The notes: generated by a model not told the origin, from the sequence alone. Numbered from the stretch's first letter, positions 43,306-52,412 are shown. The stretch is DNA of 64,000 nucleotides from Aeromonas eucrenophila (GCF_000819865.1 NZ_CDDF01000011.1:178566-242565); one strand, 5' to 3'. Program-made: numbers and translations.

Positions 43306-45461
43306 TGACGCGCACCCGCCTGCTGCTGTTGCTGGTGATGGGGGCCCTCATCGCCGCCTTCTTCGCCTTCGATCTCGGCCGCTATCTGAACCTCGGCGCG
43401 CTGCAGGCACGCCAGGCGCAGCTCTCCGTCTGGGTAGAGGGGAACTTCGCCCTGGCCGCCCTGCTGTTCCTGCTCGTCTACGTGCTCAGCACCGCCCTCT
43501 CCCTGCCCGGCGCCAGCCTGCTGACCCTGGGGGGCAGCGCCGTCTTTGGCGTCGGTTGGGGGTTGTTGCTGGTGTCGTTCGCCAGCTCCCTCGGGGCCAC
43601 CCTGGCCATGCTCAGCGCCCGCTTCCTGCTGCGGGACTTTCTGTTGCGAGAGGGGGTAAAAGCTCGCTTTGGCGACAAGCTGACCCAGTTCGAGCAGGGG
43701 ATGGCGAAGGATGGCGCCTTCTATCTGCTGAGCCTGCGCCTCATCCCGCTGTTCCCCTTCTTCCTGGTCAACCTGCTGATGGGGCTCACCCCCATACGCG
43801 TCGGCACCTACTACTGGGTGAGCCAGCTTGGCATGCTGCCCGGCACCTTCGTCTATGTGCTGGCGGGCAGCGAGCTCGCGACCCTCACCAGCACCGGCAA
43901 TATTCTCTCCCCCGGCCTGATGGTGGCGCTGACCCTGCTCGGGATCATGCCGCTGCTGATGAAGCAGCTGATGAAACGCTTGGCCCTGCGCCGCCTGCAT
44001 GCCCCTTATCGCAAACCCGAACGCTACGACTACAACTTGCTGGTGATAGGGGCCGGCGCCGGTGGCCTGGTGACCAGCTATATCGCCGCCGCGGTGAAGG
44101 CCAAAGTGGCGCTGATCGAGCAGCGCAGCATGGGGGGGGATTGCCTCAATACCGGCTGCGTCCCCTCCAAGGCGCTGATCCGCGCCGCCCGCTTCGCCGC
44201 CGAGCAGCGCCGCGCCGCCGAGCTGGGCTTCACCCCCAGCCAATCCCGTGCCGATTTCGCCGCCGTGATGGCGCGTATCGCCCTGGTGATCAAAGCCGTC
44301 GAGCCCCACGACTCCATCGAGCGTTATCAGGGGCTGGGGGTAGAGTGCATCCAGGGCGCCGCGCGGCTGATCTCCCCCTGGGAGGTCGAGGTCAATGGCC
44401 GGCGCCTGTCCAGCCGCCACATCGTCATCGCCACCGGCGCCAGGCCCAGAGTGCCGAGCCTGCCTGGATTGGCAGAGGTGCCCTACCTCACCTCGGACAG
44501 CCTCTGGCAACTGCGCGCGGCGCCACGCCGACTGCTGGTGCTCGGCGGCGGCCCCATGGGTTGCGAGCTGGCCCAGAGTTTCGCCCTGCTCGGCATCCCG
44601 GTCAGCCTGGTGGAGCTGGCCGATCGGCTGCTGCCGAGGGAGGAGCCGGAAGTAGCCGCACTGTTGCAGGCCCAGATGGAGGAAGACGGGGTGCAAGTGC
44701 TCACCGGCTGGCGGGTCGAACGGGTCGAGAGCGGGAACCTGGGCGAGATCCGCCTGCACCTGAGCAGAGACGCGGAGCGCATGATGATAGAGGGAGACCA
44801 GTTGCTGCTGGCCCTCGGCCGGGTCGCCAACGTGGGCGGCTTTGGCCTCGAAGAGCTGGGGGTGACCCTGGCAGCGGGCGGCACCCTGGCGGTCGATGGT
44901 TTCCTTGCCACCAACTACCCCAGCATACTGGCGGTGGGGGACGTGGCCGGTCCCTATCAATTCACCCACGTCGCCGCCCATCAGGGCTGGTACGCGGCGG
45001 TCAACGCCCTGTTCGCGCCCCTCAAGTGTTTTCGGGTGGACTACCGGGTGATCCCGACCGCCACCTACACCAGCCCGGAGATCGCCCGAGTGGGATTGAA
45101 CCAGGGCGAGGCCCGCGCCCGGGGCATCCCCTTCGAGGCGACCCGCTTCCCGCTGGCCGAACTCGATCGCGCCATCACGGATGGCGATCGGCAGGGGTTC
45201 GTCGAGGTGTTGACGGTGCCGGGCAAGGACAGGATCCTGGGTGCCACCATAGTGGGCACTCACGCCGGCGAGCGGCTCGCCGAGTTCGTGCTCGCCATGG
45301 GCCAGGGGCTGGGGCTGCGCAAGATCCTCGCCACCGTTCACGCTTATCCGACCCTGATGGAGGCCAACAAGCAGGTGGCCGGACGCTGGCAGCAGGCCCA
45401 TCAACCCCTGCGTCTGCTGCCCCTATTGGCCCGTTATCACGCCTGGCGCCGCGGTGCCTGA
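43305..45461 (+). CDS. VTT(TVP38/TMEM64)-FAD disulfide oxidoreductase fusion
   Basis: A 718-residue two-part protein. Residues 1-225 are a VTT/SNARE-associated (DedA-like) membrane domain with a hydrophobic start, LLTLGGSAVFGVGWG, and LRLIPLFPFFLVNLLMGLTPI. Residues 237-700 are a class I pyridine-nucleotide disulfide oxidoreductase with FAD loop LVIGAGAGGLVTSY, redox pair GGDCLNTGCVPSKALI, NAD(P) loop LVLGGGPMGCELAQ, FAD site ILAVGDVAG and C-terminal dimer domain with TVHAYPTLMEANK. In E. coli the VTT proteins YdjX/YdjZ precede ynjABCD. The fusion implies that flavin-driven thiol redox is coupled to the membrane domain (inference). Confidence 0.9.
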   Translation: MTRTRLLLLLVMGALIAAFFAFDLGRYLNLGALQARQAQLSVWVEGNFALAALLFLLVYVLSTALSLPGASLLTLGGSAVFGVGWGLLLVSFASSLGATLAMLSARFLLRDFLLREGVKARFGDKLTQFEQGMAKDGAFYLLSLRLIPLFPFFLVNLLMGLTPIRVGTYYWVSQLGMLPGTFVYVLAGSELATLTSTGNILSPGLMVALTLLGIMPLLMKQLMKRLALRRLHAPYRKPERYDYNLLVIGAGAGGLVTSYIAAAVKAKVALIEQRSMGGDCLNTGCVPSKALIRAARFAAEQRRAAELGFTPSQSRADFAAVMARIALVIKAVEPHDSIERYQGLGVECIQGAARLISPWEVEVNGRRLSSRHIVIATGARPRVPSLPGLAEVPYLTSDSLWQLRAAPRRLLVLGGGPMGCELAQSFALLGIPVSLVELADRLLPREEPEVAALLQAQMEEDGVQVLTGWRVERVESGNLGEIRLHLSRDAERMMIEGDQLLLALGRVANVGGFGLEELGVTLAAGGTLAVDGFLATNYPSILAVGDVAGPYQFTHVAAHQGWYAAVNALFAPLKCFRVDYRVIPTATYTSPEIARVGLNQGEARARGIPFEATRFPLAELDRAITDGDRQGFVEVLTVPGKDRILGATIVGTHAGERLAEFVLAMGQGLGLRKILATVHAYPTLMEANKQVAGRWQQAHQPLRLLPLLARYHAWRRGA

Positions 45462-45484
45462 TCCCTTTTGCAGAAGGTCATCCC

Positions 45485-46699
45485 ATGTTCAAGACCCGAT
45501 TTAGCACCTTGCTCCGCCCCTTGCACCGGGCCCTGCTGCTCGGCGTCCTCCCCCTGCTGATGGCGAGCCCGTTGCGGGCGAGCGAACAGCCGCTGGATGA
45601 GTCGCGCTGGCAGCAGACGCTCCAGGAGGCCCGTGGCCAGACCGTCTACTTCAACGCCTGGGGCGGCAGCCCGGAGATCAACAGCTATCTGGTCTGGGCC
45701 GGCCAGGAGATCGAGCGTCAGTACGGGGTCAAGCTGGTGCAGGTGAAGGTGGATGACATCGCCCAGAGCGTCAGCCAGCTGCTGGCCAACCAGCAGGCGG
45801 GCAAGACCGAAGGTGGTCCCATCGATCTGCTCTGGGTCAACGGCAAGAACTTCAAGGCGCTCAAGGAGCAGCACCTGCTGGGCACCCCCTTCAGCACCGA
45901 GCTGCCCAACATGGCGCTGGTGGACGAGACGCTGCCGGTGACGGAGGACTTCACCGTGCCGGTCGAGGGACTGGAAGCCCCCTGGGGCATAGGCCAGCTC
46001 AACCTCATGGTCAATGAGCAGGAGGTGGCGACCCCGCCGACCTCGGCCCAGGCCCTGCTGACATGGGCCCAAGCCCACCCCGGCCGTTTCACCTACCCCA
46101 AGCCGCCGCAATTCCACGGCTCCAGCTTCCTCAAGCAGATCCTGCTGGAGTTGACGCCCGATCCCGCGCCTCTCTATCGGGAGGCGACCGATGCCGACTT
46201 TGATCGCCTGAGTGCGCCTCTCTGGGCCTGGCTCGACGCGCTGCACCCCGTGCTCTGGCGCAAGGGCAAGCTGTTCCCCACAGGCGCAGCCGAGACTCGC
46301 CAGCTGCTGGACGACGGCGAGCTCGCCATGGCCATCAGCTTCAACCCCCAGGAGGCGCAGAGCGCGGTTCAGAACGGCACCCTGCCCCCCACCGTCAAGG
46401 CGGTAGCCATGGCGAAGGGCGCGCTGACCAACAGCCACTTCCTCGCCATTCCCTTCAATGCCAGCGCGAGGGCCGGCGCCAAGGTGGTGGCCAACTTCCT
46501 GCTGAGCCCGGACGCCCAGGCCCGCAAGGCGGACCCCGCCTTCTGGGGCGATCCCAGCGTGCTGGATCCCGCCAAGCTCGGCGTCAAGGCCATCTCCACC
46601 ACGGGGGCACCGGCACTGCGCTTCAAGGCGGTGGCTGAACCTCACCCCAGCTGGCAGCTGCGGCTGGAAGCGGCCTGGGCCCAGCGCTACGGCCACTGA
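45485..46699 (+). CDS. ynjB: YnjB-like ABC transporter substrate-binding protein
   Basis: The 404-residue periplasmic binding protein has a signal peptide (LLLGVLPLLMASPLRA) and the features VYFNAWGGSPEINSYLVWAGQEI, IDLLWVNGKNFKALK and SSFLKQILLEL. It resembles E. coli YnjB. The ligand is unknown. The ATG at 45485 follows AGAAGGTCATCCC. It lies 23 bases after the fusion gene and 17 before the permease gene. Confidence 0.88.
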   Translation: MFKTRFSTLLRPLHRALLLGVLPLLMASPLRASEQPLDESRWQQTLQEARGQTVYFNAWGGSPEINSYLVWAGQEIERQYGVKLVQVKVDDIAQSVSQLLANQQAGKTEGGPIDLLWVNGKNFKALKEQHLLGTPFSTELPNMALVDETLPVTEDFTVPVEGLEAPWGIGQLNLMVNEQEVATPPTSAQALLTWAQAHPGRFTYPKPPQFHGSSFLKQILLELTPDPAPLYREATDADFDRLSAPLWAWLDALHPVLWRKGKLFPTGAAETRQLLDDGELAMAISFNPQEAQSAVQNGTLPPTVKAVAMAKGALTNSHFLAIPFNASARAGAKVVANFLLSPDAQARKADPAFWGDPSVLDPAKLGVKAISTTGAPALRFKAVAEPHPSWQLRLEAAWAQRYGH

Positions 46700-46716
46700 T
46701 CCATGAACATCCGTCC

Positions 46717-48405
46717 ATGAACACCCAGGCCTGGCGCCTCCCCTTGCTCTGGCTGTGCGCCCTGCTGCTGGCTGCGCCGCTCGCCGTCGGCCTGCTGCTC
46801 CTGCTGGCCGACGGCGTGGCCCAAGACAACCTGCGCCTGTTGCTGGCCCAGCCCGGGCTCTGGCACTCCCTGGGCCTGAGCCTCTGGATAGCGAGCGCCT
46901 CTACCCTGGGGGCCCTGCTCTTTACCGCCCTGCTGCTCGCCCAGGGAGATGGCAGCCGCTGGATGGGGCTGCTGCTGCGCCTGCTCTCCCCGCTGCTGGC
47001 GCTGCCCCACGTGGCCTTTGCCATCGGCTTTGCCTTTTTGCTCGCCCCCTCCGGCTGGCTGTTGCGGCTGCTTTCCTCGCCGCTGGGCTTCGCCAGCGTC
47101 CCTCCCGACTGGCAGACCCTCAAGGACCCCGCCGGTCTAGGCCTCATCCTCGCACTCATCCTCAAAGAGACCCCCTTCCTGCTGCTGATGGCGCTCTCGG
47201 CCCTGGATCCGGCCAAGGTGGCGCGTCAGCAGTGGATAGGCGTGAGCATGGGCTTCAGCCTCCCCCAGATCTGGTGGCGCCTGCTGCTGCCCGCCCTCTG
47301 GCCAGCCCTGCGCCTGCCGCTCTACGCGGTGGCGGCCTATGGCATCGCCGTGGTGGATCTCGCCCAGTTGCTGGGGCCGGATGCGCCAGCCCCGCTGGCG
47401 GTGCGGCTCTGGCTCTGGTATCAGGACGCCGATCTGCACTGGCGCGGGGCCAGTGCCAGCGGCGCCCTGCTGCTGCTCGCCAGCGGTCTGTTGCTGCTCG
47501 CCGGTTTGCGGCTGCTGGAGTGGGGGCATCTTGGCCTTGGCCGGCGCCATTGGCTCGATGGCCGCCGCGCGGCCCCTGCTTGCCTGGCCCGGCGTCTGGT
47601 CGGGGGGGGCGCCATGGGGCTGCTCGCCATCAATCTGCTGGTGCTGGCCTCGCTGCTGCTCTGGTCCCTGACCCGCCGCTGGCCCTTCCCAGAGCTGTGG
47701 CCTAGCCAGTGGAGCGGCCACCACTGGCTGGTGCTGCTGCCTACCTTGAGTCCACTGCTATGGCAGAGCCTGTTGCTCGCCATCGCGAGCGCCGGTATTT
47801 CCCTGCTGCTGGTGGTGCTCAGCCTGGAGGCGCAACAAAATCGACGCCCCTGGCCACTCTGGCTCGTCTGCCTGCCGCTGCTGCTGCCCCAGGCCAGCCT
47901 GCTGTTCGGGCTGCGCTTGGGGGCGGACTGGCTCGGCGCCTGGTGGCAGGGCTCTTGGTTGCAAGGCTCTTGGTTGCAGGGAAGCGGCATCGGCTGGGGC
48001 TGGGTGCTCTGGAGCCAGCTGCTGTTCGTGGCCCCCTATGTCTACCTCTGCCTGCACGGCGCCTATCGCCAGTTCGACCCTCGTATCGTACAGGCGGCGC
48101 AACTGCTCGGGGCCAGCCCCTGGCGCGCCTGGTGGCGGGTGAAGGCCCCCCTGCTGGCGCGCCCCCTGCTGTTCGCCTTCGGGGTCGGCGCGGCGGTGAG
48201 TCTGGCCCAATACCTGCCGACCCTGCTGTTTGGCGCCGGCCGGGTCGTGACCATCACCACTGAGGCGGTGGCCATCGGCAGCGGCCTCAACCGGCGGCTG
48301 GCGGGGCTCTACGGCCTGCTGCAACTGCTGTTGCCGCTGTGCATCTACGCCCTGGCACTCTGGCTGCCGGCCCGCATCAACCCAGCCCTGAGGCACAACT
48401 CATGA
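46717..48405 (+). CDS. ynjC: YnjC-like ABC transporter permease
   Basis: The 562-residue protein is two fused permease halves, about 12 membrane segments in all. EAA-type loops are visible near VARQQWIGVSMGFSLPQIWWR and VQAAQLLGASPWRAWWRV. It would form the channel for YnjB ligands. A 15-base tandem repeat (47949-47978) encodes QGSWLQGSW in one loop. Confidence 0.9.
   Translation: MNTQAWRLPLLWLCALLLAAPLAVGLLLLLADGVAQDNLRLLLAQPGLWHSLGLSLWIASASTLGALLFTALLLAQGDGSRWMGLLLRLLSPLLALPHVAFAIGFAFLLAPSGWLLRLLSSPLGFASVPPDWQTLKDPAGLGLILALILKETPFLLLMALSALDPAKVARQQWIGVSMGFSLPQIWWRLLLPALWPALRLPLYAVAAYGIAVVDLAQLLGPDAPAPLAVRLWLWYQDADLHWRGASASGALLLLASGLLLLAGLRLLEWGHLGLGRRHWLDGRRAAPACLARRLVGGGAMGLLAINLLVLASLLLWSLTRRWPFPELWPSQWSGHHWLVLLPTLSPLLWQSLLLAIASAGISLLLVVLSLEAQQNRRPWPLWLVCLPLLLPQASLLFGLRLGADWLGAWWQGSWLQGSWLQGSGIGWGWVLWSQLLFVAPYVYLCLHGAYRQFDPRIVQAAQLLGASPWRAWWRVKAPLLARPLLFAFGVGAAVSLAQYLPTLLFGAGRVVTITTEAVAIGSGLNRRLAGLYGLLQLLLPLCIYALALWLPARINPALRHNS
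47949..47978 (+). repeat. Two 15-base tandem repeats within ynjC
   Basis: GGGCTCTTGGTTGCA and AGGCTCTTGGTTGCA lie in tandem and keep the reading frame, encoding a repeated GSWLQ. Confidence 0.85.
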
Positions 48406-48421
48406 CGGTGAAACCCTGACC

Positions 48422-49096
48422 ATGCTGCACAGCACCCCACTCATACTTCACCTCGCAGGCAGCCCCCTGCTCACCCTGCCTGCGCTCGAGGTGGCCCCCG
48501 GCGAGGTGCTGACCCTGATGGGACCAAGCGGCTGCGGCAAGAGCTCACTGCTGGCGGCAATGGCAGGCGTGCTGCCCGGCGCTTTGACGGGAAGAGGCCC
48601 CTTTCGGCTGGAGGGCGATCTCTGGCTGGGTGAGCGACTGCTCACCCCCCTGCCCCCCCAGCGGCGGCGGATCGGCATGCTGTTCCAAGAGGACTTGCTG
48701 TTTGCCCACCTGACGGTGGCCGAGAACCTGATGTTTGGCATGCCCGCCCGGCTCAAGGGGCAGGCCGCCAGGCGGGCCTGTGCCCTCGAGGCATTGGCGC
48801 AGGTGGCATTGATGGATCAGGCGGACAAGCTGCCCGGCCAGCTCTCCGGCGGCCAGAAGGCCCGCGTCAGCCTGCTGCGGGCCCTGCTGGCCGAGCCCGA
48901 GGCGCTGCTGCTGGATGAGCCTTTCTCCCGGCTGGACAAGCCGCTGCGGGCCGCATTCCGGACCCTGGTGTTCGCGCAGATCGCAGCGCGACAAATACCC
49001 GCCATCCTGGTGACCCACGACGAGGACGACGCGCCGGGCGCCATATTGACACTGACAACCCCCTGCTCTGACAAAGAGGAACCCGACCTTGTTTGA
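48422..49096 (+). CDS. ynjD: YnjD-like ABC transporter ATP-binding protein
   Basis: The 224-residue ATPase has Walker A (GPSGCGKSSLL), signature (LSGGQKARVSLLRALL), Walker B (ALLLDEPF) and the switch histidine (LVTHDEDD). It energises YnjBC import. It lies 16 bases after ynjC and overlaps the next gene by eight bases. Confidence 0.92.
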   Translation: MLHSTPLILHLAGSPLLTLPALEVAPGEVLTLMGPSGCGKSSLLAAMAGVLPGALTGRGPFRLEGDLWLGERLLTPLPPQRRRIGMLFQEDLLFAHLTVAENLMFGMPARLKGQAARRACALEALAQVALMDQADKLPGQLSGGQKARVSLLRALLAEPEALLLDEPFSRLDKPLRAAFRTLVFAQIAARQIPAILVTHDEDDAPGAILTLTTPCSDKEEPDLV

Positions 49097-49694
49097 CCGC
49101 CATCTTATCCCCCTGATCCGCCGCCCCCTCGCCGCCCTCGCCGCCCCCTTGTGCCGGGCCGGGTTGAGCGCCAACCAGATCAGCCTCACCGGCTTTGCCA
49201 TCGGCATGCTGGCACTGCCGCTGCTCGCCTTCGGCCTCTATCAGCCGGCGCTTGTCGCCATCCTGCTGAACCGGCTGCTGGACGGGCTGGACGGCGCCGT
49301 GGCGCGGCAGACGGCGATCACCGACTGCGGCGGCTTTCTCGACATCACCCTCGACTTCATCTTCTATGCCGCCGTGGTGCTGGGCTTCGCCCTGAGTGCC
49401 CCGGCCAACGCCCTGCCCGCCGCCACCCTGCTGTTTGCCTTCATGGGCACGGGCTCGAGCTTCCTGGCCTTCGCCATCATGGCGGGCAAGCGTGGCATCG
49501 AGAGCCCCGTCTATCGCCACAAATCGCTCTACTACCTGGGCGGGCTCACCGAGGGCAGCGAGACCATAGCCCTGTTCGTGCTGATGTGCCTCTGGCCCGC
49601 CGCCTTCGGGTGGCTTGCCTACGGCTTCGCCCTGCTCTGCCTCATCACCACCCTGACCCGACTCTGGAGTGGCTACCACAGCCTGCGGGACTAG
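49089..49694 (+). CDS. ynjF: YnjF-like CDP-alcohol phosphatidyltransferase-family protein
   Basis: The 201-residue membrane enzyme has the CDP-alcohol motif (LLDGLDGAVAR followed by CGGFLDITLD) with its metal-binding aspartates. It would transfer a phosphatidyl group from a CDP-activated lipid to an unknown alcohol. I use a TTG start at 49089 preceded by AGAGGAACC; it overlaps ynjD. YnjF is the matching E. coli protein at the end of its ynj cluster; the YnjE rhodanese is absent here. Confidence 0.87.
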   Translation: MFDRHLIPLIRRPLAALAAPLCRAGLSANQISLTGFAIGMLALPLLAFGLYQPALVAILLNRLLDGLDGAVARQTAITDCGGFLDITLDFIFYAAVVLGFALSAPANALPAATLLFAFMGTGSSFLAFAIMAGKRGIESPVYRHKSLYYLGGLTEGSETIALFVLMCLWPAAFGWLAYGFALLCLITTLTRLWSGYHSLRD

Positions 49695-49789
49695 ATGCAT
49701 TTGGCTATGCCTGCTCGCACTGAGCACTTGCGCGCAGGCACCAATGTTTTACCATGACACCACTTAGTTTCAGGCTCCCGAGATCCCCT

Positions 49790-50881
49790 ATGCGCCGCCT
49801 TGTCTGCCTTCTCACCCTTTCCGCCTTGCCGCTGATCCAAAGCTGCAGCAGTACACCGCCCCCCGCAACTGTGGTCAAGCCACAGCCAAACAGCGCCTTC
49901 ATCAACCAGACGCCGCCGAGCAAAGCTGTTTACAGCCAAGGGGTTAGCAAGGGTGACTTCGCCAATCGCCCCAACGTGGACAGGTTCGTGCAGCGCATGG
50001 TCGAGAAGCACGGCTTCGACAACGCCGAGCTGCACCGGGTGCTGGCCCAGGCCCAGCGCTACGACTGGATCATCAAGCTGATGGACGCCCAGGCCCCCAC
50101 CACAACGCCACCGACCGGCCCGACCGGCGCCTGGAACCGCTATCGCGCCAAGTTCATCACCCCGGACAACGTGCAAAATGGCGTCAACTTCTGGCGTGAA
50201 TACGAGGGCGAGCTCAACAGGGCGCAGCAGATCTACGGGGTGCCGCCGGAGATCATCGTCGGCATCATTGGGGTGGAGACCCGCTGGGGTCGGGTGATGG
50301 GCAAGACCCGCATTCTGGATGCGCTGGCCACCCTGGCCTTCGACTATCCGCGCCGGGCCGATTTCTTCACGAGCGAATTGGAAGCCTTCCTGGTGATGAC
50401 CCGGGACGAGGGCATGGATCCCACCGAGCCGCAGGGCTCCTACGCCGGCGCCATGGGCTACGGCCAGTTCATGCCATCCAGCTTCCAGAGCTACGCGGTG
50501 GACTTCGATGGCAACGGTCACACCAACCTCTGGGATCCGGTGGATGCCATCGGCAGCGTGGCCAACTACTTCAAGGCCCACGGCTGGGAGAAGGGCCAAC
50601 CGGTTGCGGTGCGCGGCCAGGGCCAGCTGCCCGGCTATGAGCACGGCTTCCAGACCCGCTATCCCGTCGCCACCCTGCGCGGGGCTGGCCTCGCGCCCAC
50701 CGGTTCGCTGGGCAACCACCAGCAGGCGAGCCTGCTGCGCCTGGACGTCGGCACAGGCTACCAATACTGGTACGGCCTGCCGAACTTCTACGCCATCACC
50801 CGCTACAACCACAGCACCCACTACGCCATGGCGGTATGGCAGCTGGGTCTAGCGGTGAGAGACGCCAAAGGCAGCTATTAA
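49790..50881 (+). CDS. mltB: MltB, membrane-bound lytic murein transglycosylase B
   Basis: A 363-residue outer-membrane lipoprotein with lipobox (LPLIQSC) and the MltB catalytic region: GIIGVETRWGRVMGK with the catalytic Glu, SYAGAMGYGQFMPSSF and FDGNGHTNLWDPVDAIGSVANYF (shown in part). The start at 49790 gives a short lipoprotein signal; an ATG 12 codons upstream is less likely. About 95 bases separate it from the ynj set, so it is probably independent. Confidence 0.95.
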   Translation: MRRLVCLLTLSALPLIQSCSSTPPPATVVKPQPNSAFINQTPPSKAVYSQGVSKGDFANRPNVDRFVQRMVEKHGFDNAELHRVLAQAQRYDWIIKLMDAQAPTTTPPTGPTGAWNRYRAKFITPDNVQNGVNFWREYEGELNRAQQIYGVPPEIIVGIIGVETRWGRVMGKTRILDALATLAFDYPRRADFFTSELEAFLVMTRDEGMDPTEPQGSYAGAMGYGQFMPSSFQSYAVDFDGNGHTNLWDPVDAIGSVANYFKAHGWEKGQPVAVRGQGQLPGYEHGFQTRYPVATLRGAGLAPTGSLGNHQQASLLRLDVGTGYQYWYGLPNFYAITRYNHSTHYAMAVWQLGLAVRDAKGSY

Positions 50882-50897
50882 CGCTGCATCTTGCTAA

Positions 50898-50926
50898 CAA
50901 AACGGGCCCGCTGGGCCCGTTTTGTC
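50898..50926. terminator. Terminator after mltB
   Basis: AAAACGGGCCC-GCT-GGGCCCGTTTT is followed by GTC. It is symmetric and shared with the convergent marR-type gene. Confidence 0.85.
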
Positions 50927-51410
50927 ATTCGTTTTCCAATAGCCAGCGCTTGAGCAGGGCCGCAAGCTGCGCCTGCTCGGCCTGGGTCAGGGGCGCCAAC
51001 AGGCGGCGCTCGTTCGCCACATGCCGCTCCACCGCTCGCTCGATCAGCTCCCGCCCCTCCTGCGTCAGGCAGACCAGCAGGCTGCGCCTGTCGCTTGGCG
51101 CCGCCTGCCGCTCGATGAGACCCCGCTCGGCCAGCTTGTCGAGCCGGGCCGTCATGGCCCCCGAGGTCAGCATGGCGGACTGATAGAGCGCGGTGGGGGT
51201 CAGCGGTTCATCGGCGCGTCTTAAGGTCGCCAGTATGTCGAAGTCCGAGCCCAGCAGGCCGCACTCCTTGAGATCTTCGCTCACCTCGCGCCCGGCGATC
51301 GCCGCCATCCGCGCCACCCGGCCCAGCACCCCCATGGGGCTACAGTCGAGATCCGGCCGCTGTCTGGCCCACTGCACCAGCAGCAGATCTACATGATCAG
51401 ACTCCATCAT
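50925..51410 (-). CDS. MarR-family transcriptional regulator
   Basis: The 161-residue winged-helix protein has GSDFDILATLRRADEPLTPTALYQSAMLTSGAMTARLDKLAERGLI (recognition region, quoted in parts: FDILATLRRA, MLTSGAMTARLDKL) and wing QAAPSDRRSLLVCLT. The start at 51410 follows TGGAGCC. It is divergent from an EamA-type transporter, and two identical-style palindromes sit between the genes, pointing to autoregulation and control of the exporter (inference). Confidence 0.92.
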   Translation of the reverse strand: MMESDHVDLLLVQWARQRPDLDCSPMGVLGRVARMAAIAGREVSEDLKECGLLGSDFDILATLRRADEPLTPTALYQSAMLTSGAMTARLDKLAERGLIERQAAPSDRRSLLVCLTQEGRELIERAVERHVANERRLLAPLTQAEQAQLAALLKRWLLENE

Positions 51411-51418
51411 GGCTCCAT

Positions 51419-51436
51419 TATCTTTTCGTAAAGATA
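51419..51436. promoter_or_regulatory. MarR operator 1
   Basis: TATCTTT-TCGT-AAAGATA is a perfect 7-4-7 palindrome just upstream of the marR-type start. Confidence 0.75.
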
Positions 51437-51465
51437 CTTGATAATAAACCAACTCGTGGCTAATG

Positions 51466-51483
51466 TATCTTTACTTAAAGATA
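51466..51483. promoter_or_regulatory. MarR operator 2
   Basis: TATCTTT-ACTT-AAAGATA has the same arms and spacing as operator 1. It lies 47 bases away and 18 bases before the transporter ATG. Confidence 0.75.
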
Positions 51484-51501
51484 CTTATCAATGAGATACC
51501 C

Positions 51502-52377
51502 ATGCCACTGCTGATCGCCCTGCTCGCCCCCTTGCTGTGGGGGAGCACCTATGCCCTCGTCAGCCTCTATCTGACCGACTACTCCCCTTACTGGGTGGCG
51601 GTGTGGCGCGCCCTGCCCGCCGGCGTGCTGCTATTGTTGCTGCACCCGAGCCGGCCGCCGCTGACCTGGAGCAGGCAATTCCTGCTGGCGTTTTGCAACA
51701 TCACCGCCTTCTTCGCCCTGCTGTTCGTGGCGGCCTTTCGCCTGCCGGGGGCCGTGGCGGGCACCCTCGGCGCTACCTTGCCGCTGATCCTGATGGCGCT
51801 GGCCTGGCTGCAGGATGGCAAGAGACCCACCCTGAAGTGGCTGTTGCTGGGGCTGATGGGGCTCGCGGGCGTGTTGCTGCTGCTCAACCCCTCCGCCAAT
51901 CTGGATCCCGTCGGGGTCGCCTGTGCCCTGCTCGCCACCCTGCTCATCGGCCAATCCAGCCGCTGGATGCAACGCTGGCCGGTGAGCGATCTGCTGGCGC
52001 TGACCGCCTGGCAGCTGCTGCTCGGCGGTCTGATGCTGATCCCGATCGCCTGGTGGCTGGCGGGCCCCATGCCGATGCCGCACATGGCGAGTGCCCCCGG
52101 ACTGGGCTGGCTTATTCTGCTCAACACCGCACTGGCCTACTGGGCCTGGCTGTGGGGCCTCAAGCGCCACGGCCCCGAGGTAATGGGCATGCTGGCCCTC
52201 ACCAATCCCATGGTGGCGGTGTCGCTGGGCGTGCTCATGGTGGGGGAGACCCTGGACGGCCGCCAGTGGCTCGGCATCGGGGTGATCCTGCTCTCCCTGT
52301 TCCTGATGAAGCTGCCGGCGAGGCCCTTCTTCAAACGCTGGCAGGCCCGCAAGGCAAGCACCGGCAATGGCCGATGA
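51502..52377 (+). CDS. EamA-family (DMT) transporter
   Basis: The 291-residue inner-membrane protein has ten predicted membrane segments in two EamA repeats (LLWGSTYALVSLYL near the start; GLKRHGPEVMGMLALTNPMVAV in the second half). It is a metabolite or drug exporter of unknown substrate. The start at 51502 fits the first EamA helix better than an upstream ATG overlapping operator 2. Divergent MarR-type regulator. Confidence 0.87.
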   Translation: MPLLIALLAPLLWGSTYALVSLYLTDYSPYWVAVWRALPAGVLLLLLHPSRPPLTWSRQFLLAFCNITAFFALLFVAAFRLPGAVAGTLGATLPLILMALAWLQDGKRPTLKWLLLGLMGLAGVLLLLNPSANLDPVGVACALLATLLIGQSSRWMQRWPVSDLLALTAWQLLLGGLMLIPIAWWLAGPMPMPHMASAPGLGWLILLNTALAYWAWLWGLKRHGPEVMGMLALTNPMVAVSLGVLMVGETLDGRQWLGIGVILLSLFLMKLPARPFFKRWQARKASTGNGR

Positions 52378-52412
52378 TCGATGCGAGGCCTGCGCGGCGC
52401 ATAAAACGCCCA

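Noticed and set aside
43556..46699. A 1047-codon plus-strand frame
   Set aside because: Only the part from 45485 is real (ynjB). The upstream portion is out-of-frame read-through of the VTT-flavoprotein gene and is Arg/Pro/Gly-rich nonsense.
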